A stretch of 64,000 bases of DNA. Source: an uncultured bacterium (lineage in GTDB: Bacteria > Bacillota > Clostridia > UBA1381). This document shows, in pieces, positions 60,028 to 64,000 of this stretch. The stretch is taken from positions 186,001 through 250,000 of the forward strand of contig CAJMRL010000001.1 in assembly GCA_905215805.1 (NCBI GenBank). Direction: 5' to 3'. Made by a program: the position numbers and the translations under genes. Position 1 is the stretch's first letter. Each line of letters begins with the position of its first letter. The notes below the pieces were generated by a model. The model saw nothing but the letters and a program-made list of their open reading frames with translations, was not told where the DNA came from and did not search any database.

Positions 60028-61800
60028 ATGGCTTGTGCAAGCGGATATATATACGGCATAAACGGACCTGTAGTAAAGGTAAAGGGGGCGTCTTCATTTA
60101 AGATGCAGGAAATGGTATATGTGGGTAATGAGCGCCTTGTAGGAGAGGTTATCGGAGTGCATGATGATGATACCGTAGTGCAGGTATATGAGGATACTGC
60201 GGGACTGACATTGAATGAACCGGTAAAAGGCTCAGGAAGCCCGCTTTCTATAACGCTGGCTCCGGGCATGATAGGTAATATATATGACGGAATAGAACGT
60301 CCGCTTATGGCTGTAAGGGAGAAATCCGGAGCGTTTATTGCCCGCGGAGTCGAGGTGACAAGTCTTGACGAAAAGAAAAAGTGGCATACGGAAATAAAGC
60401 TTTCACAGGGACAGGAGGTCCACGCCGGAGATATAATAGCCACAACGAGGGAAACCTCTCTGATTGTGCATAAATCGCTTGTGCCGCCCGGCGTAAATGG
60501 AAAAGTGAAATCAGTTGTTCCCAACGGAGATTATACTATAAATGACACTATAGCCGTTGTTGAAACAAGCAATGGAGATGTGGAGCTTCGTTTGCGTCAG
60601 GAATGGCCGATAAAGCATGAAAGACCGTATGGGGAAAGACAGATTATAAGTAAGCCTTTGATAACAGGACAGCGTATTTTTGATTCGATGTATCCGCTTG
60701 CAAAGGGCGGAGCGGCGGCAATACCCGGAGGCTTTGGAACGGGAAAAACTATGACACAGCATCAAATAGCGAAATGGTGCGATGCGGATATTATAGTTTA
60801 TATAGGCTGCGGAGAGCGCGGAAATGAAATGACGCAGGTACTTGAGGAATTTTCGGAGCTTATTGACCCGAAATCCGGAAAACCACTGCTTGACAGAACT
60901 ATTCTCATAGCGAATACCTCTAATATGCCGGTTGCGGCAAGAGAGGCGTCGATATATACCGGCGTTACTATGGCGGAATATTTTAGAGATATGGGATATC
61001 ATGTGGCACTGATGGCGGATTCGACCTCAAGATGGGCTGAGGCGCTGCGCGAAATATCGGGACGGCTTGAAGAAATGCCGGCAGAGGAAGGATTCCCGGC
61101 ATATCTGGCGTCAAGGCTTTCTTCTTTTTATGAGCGCGCGGGATATGTAACGGCTCTTAACGGGCAGGAGGGCTCGGTAACGCTTATAGGAGCGGTATCG
61201 CCTCAGGGAGGAGATTTTTCGGAGCCTGTAACTCAGAATACAAAGCGTTTTACACGCTGCTTTTTTGCGCTTGATAAATCACTTGCCTATGCAAGGCATT
61301 ATCCGGCGATAAACTGGCTCAACAGCTATTCGGAATATGTGCCGGATCTCGAGGATTGGTATGCGGATAATGTGGCGGAAAACTTCATAGCAAAACGTAA
61401 GAGAATGATCGCGATTTTGCAGGAGGAAGCAAGCCTTATGGAGATAGTAAAGCTTATAGGCTCGGATGTACTTCCCGATACGCAAAAGGCTACCTTGGAG
61501 GTAGCGAGGGTTATAAGACTCGGATTTTTACAGCAGAACGCTTTTCATAAGGAAGACACCTTTGTGCCCATGGAGAAGCAGAATCTTATGATGGATCTGA
61601 TTTTGCAGCTTGATACCCGAATGAGAGAACTTACAGAGGCGGGAGGCGTTGTGAGCGCTGTTCTGAAGACGGACATAACAAATGATATTATAAAGGTCAA
61701 ATATACTATTCCTAATGATGATCTTTCAGGGTTTAAGGAGATGTCCAAAAAGGTGGATAAAATATTTGATGAAATTATGAGTCAGTATAAAACGGAATAG
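60028..61800 (+). CDS. V-type ATPase catalytic subunit A
   Basis: The 590-aa nucleotide-hydrolysing subunit. It has the N-terminal barrel, the bulge domain (about 110-190), Walker A GGFGTGKT near residue 233, catalytic GERGNEM, and Walker B MADSTSRWAEALREISGRLEEMPAEEG. Length and order match bacterial/archaeal A subunits. It lies directly before B. Confidence 0.98.
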   Translation: MACASGYIYGINGPVVKVKGASSFKMQEMVYVGNERLVGEVIGVHDDDTVVQVYEDTAGLTLNEPVKGSGSPLSITLAPGMIGNIYDGIERPLMAVREKSGAFIARGVEVTSLDEKKKWHTEIKLSQGQEVHAGDIIATTRETSLIVHKSLVPPGVNGKVKSVVPNGDYTINDTIAVVETSNGDVELRLRQEWPIKHERPYGERQIISKPLITGQRIFDSMYPLAKGGAAAIPGGFGTGKTMTQHQIAKWCDADIIVYIGCGERGNEMTQVLEEFSELIDPKSGKPLLDRTILIANTSNMPVAAREASIYTGVTMAEYFRDMGYHVALMADSTSRWAEALREISGRLEEMPAEEGFPAYLASRLSSFYERAGYVTALNGQEGSVTLIGAVSPQGGDFSEPVTQNTKRFTRCFFALDKSLAYARHYPAINWLNSYSEYVPDLEDWYADNVAENFIAKRKRMIAILQEEASLMEIVKLIGSDVLPDTQKATLEVARVIRLGFLQQNAFHKEDTFVPMEKQNLMMDLILQLDTRMRELTEAGGVVSAVLKTDITNDIIKVKYTIPNDDLSGFKEMSKKVDKIFDEIMSQYKTE

Positions 61801-61814
61801 AGAGGCGGTATATT

Positions 61815-63197
61815 ATGGCAATAGAATATATGGGATTACAGGATATACAGGGACCTCTTGCGATAATTGACGGAGTAAGGGGAGCGTCATATGATGAGAT
61901 AGTGACGATGACGCTGGACAGCGGAGAAAAGCGGTTCGGCAGAGTTACGGAAATCTTGGGTGACAGGGCTGTTATACAGGTTTTTGAGGGAACTTCGGGA
62001 CTTTCTCTTACTAATACGAAAACAAAATTCAGCGGTGAGCCTATGAGAATACCGCTTTCAATTGAAATGCTTGGAAGAACACTTGACGGAGCGGGAAGAC
62101 CGATAGACGGCTTGGGTGATTATATAGCGGATGAGATGAGAGACGTCAATGGCTCCGCAATAAATCCGGTATCGAGAGTTTATCCGAACAACTTCATACA
62201 AACGGGAATTTCTTCTATAGACTGTCTTTCAACGCTGATACGCGGACAAAAGCTTCCTATTTTTTCGGGCGACGGTATGCCGCATGATGAGCTGGCAATA
62301 CAGATAGCTACACAGGCTAAGATTACAGAGGAGGGGGAAAAGGATAATTTCGCAATAGTTTTTGCTGCTATGGGAGTAAAGCATGACGTTGCGGATCATT
62401 TCAGGAAATCATTTGAACGTTCGGGTGTTATAAACAAGGTCGTAATGTTTTTAAACCTTTCCAACGATCCGGTCGTTGAGAGGACCATAACTCCGAGATG
62501 TGCTCTGACTACAGCAGAATATCTGGCATTTAAGCATGATATGCACGTGCTTGTAATAATGACGGATATGACATCGTACTGCGAGGCATTGAGAGAGGTA
62601 TCATCATCAAAGGGAGAAATACCGTCAAGAAAGGGATATCCGGGCTATCTTTATTCGGATCTTGCGTCGCTTTACGAGCGTGCCGGCATAATAAAGGATG
62701 CAAAAGGCTCTGTTACTCAGGTGCCGATACTTACTATGCCGAACGATGATATAACCCATCCAATTCCGGATTTGACAGGCTATATAACAGAAGGACAGAT
62801 AGTTTTGAGCCGTCCGTTATCGCTTTTGGGAGTATATCCGCCGGTGTCTGTTCTGCCTTCACTTTCAAGACTTATGAAGGACGGTATAGGTGAAGGTTTC
62901 ACACGCGAGGATCATCCGGCTTTGTCAAACCAGCTTTTTGCTGCCTGCTCAAAGGTTGAGGAAGCCAAGAGTCTTGCTTCGGTAATAGGCGAGGATGAAC
63001 TTTCGGAAACGGATAAGATGTATATAAATTTTGGAAAAGAATTCGACGCGAGGTTTTTGTCTCAGGGAAAGGAAGAAAACCGCACCATTGAGCAGACGCT
63101 CGATATAGGCTGGGAGCTTTTGCGGCTGCTGCCAAAATCAGAGCTTGACAGGATTCCGGACGAAATTCTCGACAAATACTATGGCGGGGAGGAATAG
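61815..63197 (+). CDS. V-type ATPase subunit B
   Basis: The 460-aa non-catalytic partner of A. The domain order is the same but the P-loop is degenerate (IFSGDGMPHDELA in place of GxGxGKT), which is typical of B. MTSYCEALREVSSSKGEIPSRKGYPGYLYSDLASLYERAG is highly conserved. AGAGGCGG precedes the ATG. Confidence 0.98.
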   Translation: MAIEYMGLQDIQGPLAIIDGVRGASYDEIVTMTLDSGEKRFGRVTEILGDRAVIQVFEGTSGLSLTNTKTKFSGEPMRIPLSIEMLGRTLDGAGRPIDGLGDYIADEMRDVNGSAINPVSRVYPNNFIQTGISSIDCLSTLIRGQKLPIFSGDGMPHDELAIQIATQAKITEEGEKDNFAIVFAAMGVKHDVADHFRKSFERSGVINKVVMFLNLSNDPVVERTITPRCALTTAEYLAFKHDMHVLVIMTDMTSYCEALREVSSSKGEIPSRKGYPGYLYSDLASLYERAGIIKDAKGSVTQVPILTMPNDDITHPIPDLTGYITEGQIVLSRPLSLLGVYPPVSVLPSLSRLMKDGIGEGFTREDHPALSNQLFAACSKVEEAKSLASVIGEDELSETDKMYINFGKEFDARFLSQGKEENRTIEQTLDIGWELLRLLPKSELDRIPDEILDKYYGGEE

Positions 63198-63200
63198 CAT

Positions 63201-63851
63201 ATGGCTCAGCCTCTTGCACCGACTAAAGGTAATTTAATGATGGCGCAAAATACCTTGCGTCTGTCGAAACAGGGATATGAAATGCTTGATAAAAAGCGTA
63301 ATATCCTTATAAGGGAAATGATGGCGCTTATAGAAAAAGCAAAGCATATCGAGGAAAATATAGAGAAGGTTTTCGCTGAGGCGTATCTTGCGCTTGAATG
63401 GGCGAATATCGACATGGGAATAAGCAGCGTTGAGTATATGGCGCATTCCATAACTGTGGAGGACAGAATAAATATACATTTGCGCGGAGTTATGGGAGTG
63501 GAGCTGCCGGTTGTGAATATTATGAAGGATGAGGACAGTGCGGCGGAGGAGCTGCGTCCGGCATATTCGTTTTTCCATACTGCATCTGCTCTTGACGAGG
63601 CGGTGATAAAATTCAGACGGGTGAAGGAGCTTACGCTTGAGCTTGCCGAGGTCGAAAACAGCGTGTACCGTTTGGCTATGAGCATAAAAAAGACACAAAA
63701 GCGCGCGAATGCCCTGCAGAATATAACGATTCCGAGATATACGGAAATAGCGAAGGAAATATCCTCCGCTTTAGAGGAAAAGGACAGGGAGGAACATTCC
63801 AGATTAAAGGTAATAAAACGCAATAAGGAAAAACAGAATAGTATGAAATAA
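63201..63851 (+). CDS. V-type ATPase subunit D
   Basis: The 216-aa central rotor shaft, a long antiparallel coiled coil beginning LAPTKGNLMMAQNTLRLSKQGYEMLDKKRNIL and ending AIEIAKEISSALEEKDREEHSRLKVIKR-type sequence. It is the last gene of the operon; the repeat element copy B follows two bases after the stop region. Confidence 0.95.
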   Translation: MAQPLAPTKGNLMMAQNTLRLSKQGYEMLDKKRNILIREMMALIEKAKHIEENIEKVFAEAYLALEWANIDMGISSVEYMAHSITVEDRINIHLRGVMGVELPVVNIMKDEDSAAEELRPAYSFFHTASALDEAVIKFRRVKELTLELAEVENSVYRLAMSIKKTQKRANALQNITIPRYTEIAKEISSALEEKDREEHSRLKVIKRNKEKQNSMK

Positions 63852-63855
63852 TGAG

Positions 63856-63936
63856 GGACTGCCAATTTTTGATGCAGATGTTTTCAATGCGTAAAGCTTT
63901 AAAACGGTCTGTGCAGAAAACAGGCAGTCCTATGTG
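63856..63936. repeat. Structured inverted-repeat element, copy B
   Basis: An 81-bp element beginning GGACTGCC and ending GGCAGTCCTATG; the eight terminal bases pair perfectly. Near-terminal sequence (GGACTG, T-run, GCAGAT) and the right end (GCAGYCCTATG) match copy A at 41018-41158. It lies just after the V-ATPase operon and may work as its terminator. Confidence 0.6.
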
Positions 63937-64000
63937 TTTTTATGGTGCCGCAGTCACTGTTTTTAAGGCAACAGAAATATGCTGATATGTCAATGGTGTA
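63937..64000. other. Right-edge intergenic sequence
   Basis: The last 64 bases hold two short T runs and no open frame or promoter I can support. Confidence 0.5.

Noticed and set aside
1..64000. tRNA, rRNA, transposase, integrase or phage genes
   Set aside because: None was recognised on either strand by reading; a covariance-model scan would be needed to exclude small RNAs.

Overview
The window looks like one continuous chromosomal segment of a low-GC Gram-positive anaerobe of the class Clostridia. The evidence is AT-rich intergenic DNA, strong AGGAGG ribosome binding sites, many promoters with exact 17-bp spacers and extended -10 boxes, an S-layer-homology (SLH) protein, an oxygen-independent class III ribonucleotide reductase, a CIRCE-controlled groESL operon and a bacterial V-type ATPase. 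Two secreted enzymes aimed at pectin side chains (a CE12-type rhamnogalacturonan acetylesterase and a GH53 galactanase), plus an SLH protein and other secreted orphans, suggest a plant-fibre-degrading gut bacterium, perhaps like Monoglobus. That genus guess is inference only.

Layout. 1-1.75 kb: 3' end of a large SLH surface protein. 1.9-5.3 kb: ung, coaE-like, lytic transglycosylase, cytidylate-kinase-like gene, uppP. 5.3-8.6 kb (minus): trxB and a nrdD with a fused C-terminal redoxin domain, read from a promoter with two NrdR boxes 32 bp apart. 8.8-10.3 kb: an XRE regulator, a TrpR-like regulator and a methyltransferase. 10.4-15.6 kb: gyrA, two cyclophilins, hisA and a TtcA-like tRNA thiolase. 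15.8-18 kb: the CE12 enzyme. 18-20.7 kb (minus): a class A PBP with a Ser/Gly-rich tail. 20.9-23.5 kb: a BofC-like small protein and groESL. 23.5-30.5 kb: EamA protein, small membrane protein, valS, a secreted orphan with a 61-aa companion, and a split chromate transporter. 30.6-32.3 kb (minus): a beta-helix carbohydrate-binding protein. 32.5-33.9 kb: DUF4250, xpt, CYTH protein. 33.9-35.2 kb (minus): minD-mgsA with neither minC nor minE beside it. 35.5-41 kb: ilvA, HD protein, recX, rimO, pgsA, hisIE. 41.2-50.7 kb (minus): an iron alcohol dehydrogenase, then DUF362-trmL-degV-apgM-AI-2E-metG-rimM-trmD. 50.9-55.1 kb (minus): GH53-hpt-DUF4080 radical SAM. 55.2-63.9 kb: V-ATPase operon in the order G/H-C-I-K-F-E-A-B-D.

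How the parts connect. The strongest functional unit is trxB-nrdD: an NADPH thioredoxin reductase 1 bp downstream of a class III RNR that carries its own CPNC redoxin domain suggests a reductase fed by NADPH instead of formate. Most other genes are housekeeping. No phage, transposase, CRISPR array, tRNA or rRNA was seen. The least explained items are two related inverted-repeat elements (41018-41158 and 63856-63936), the secreted orphan with its 61-aa companion, and a perfect 16-bp direct repeat upstream of groESL. I did not find a clear wholly new multi-gene system.
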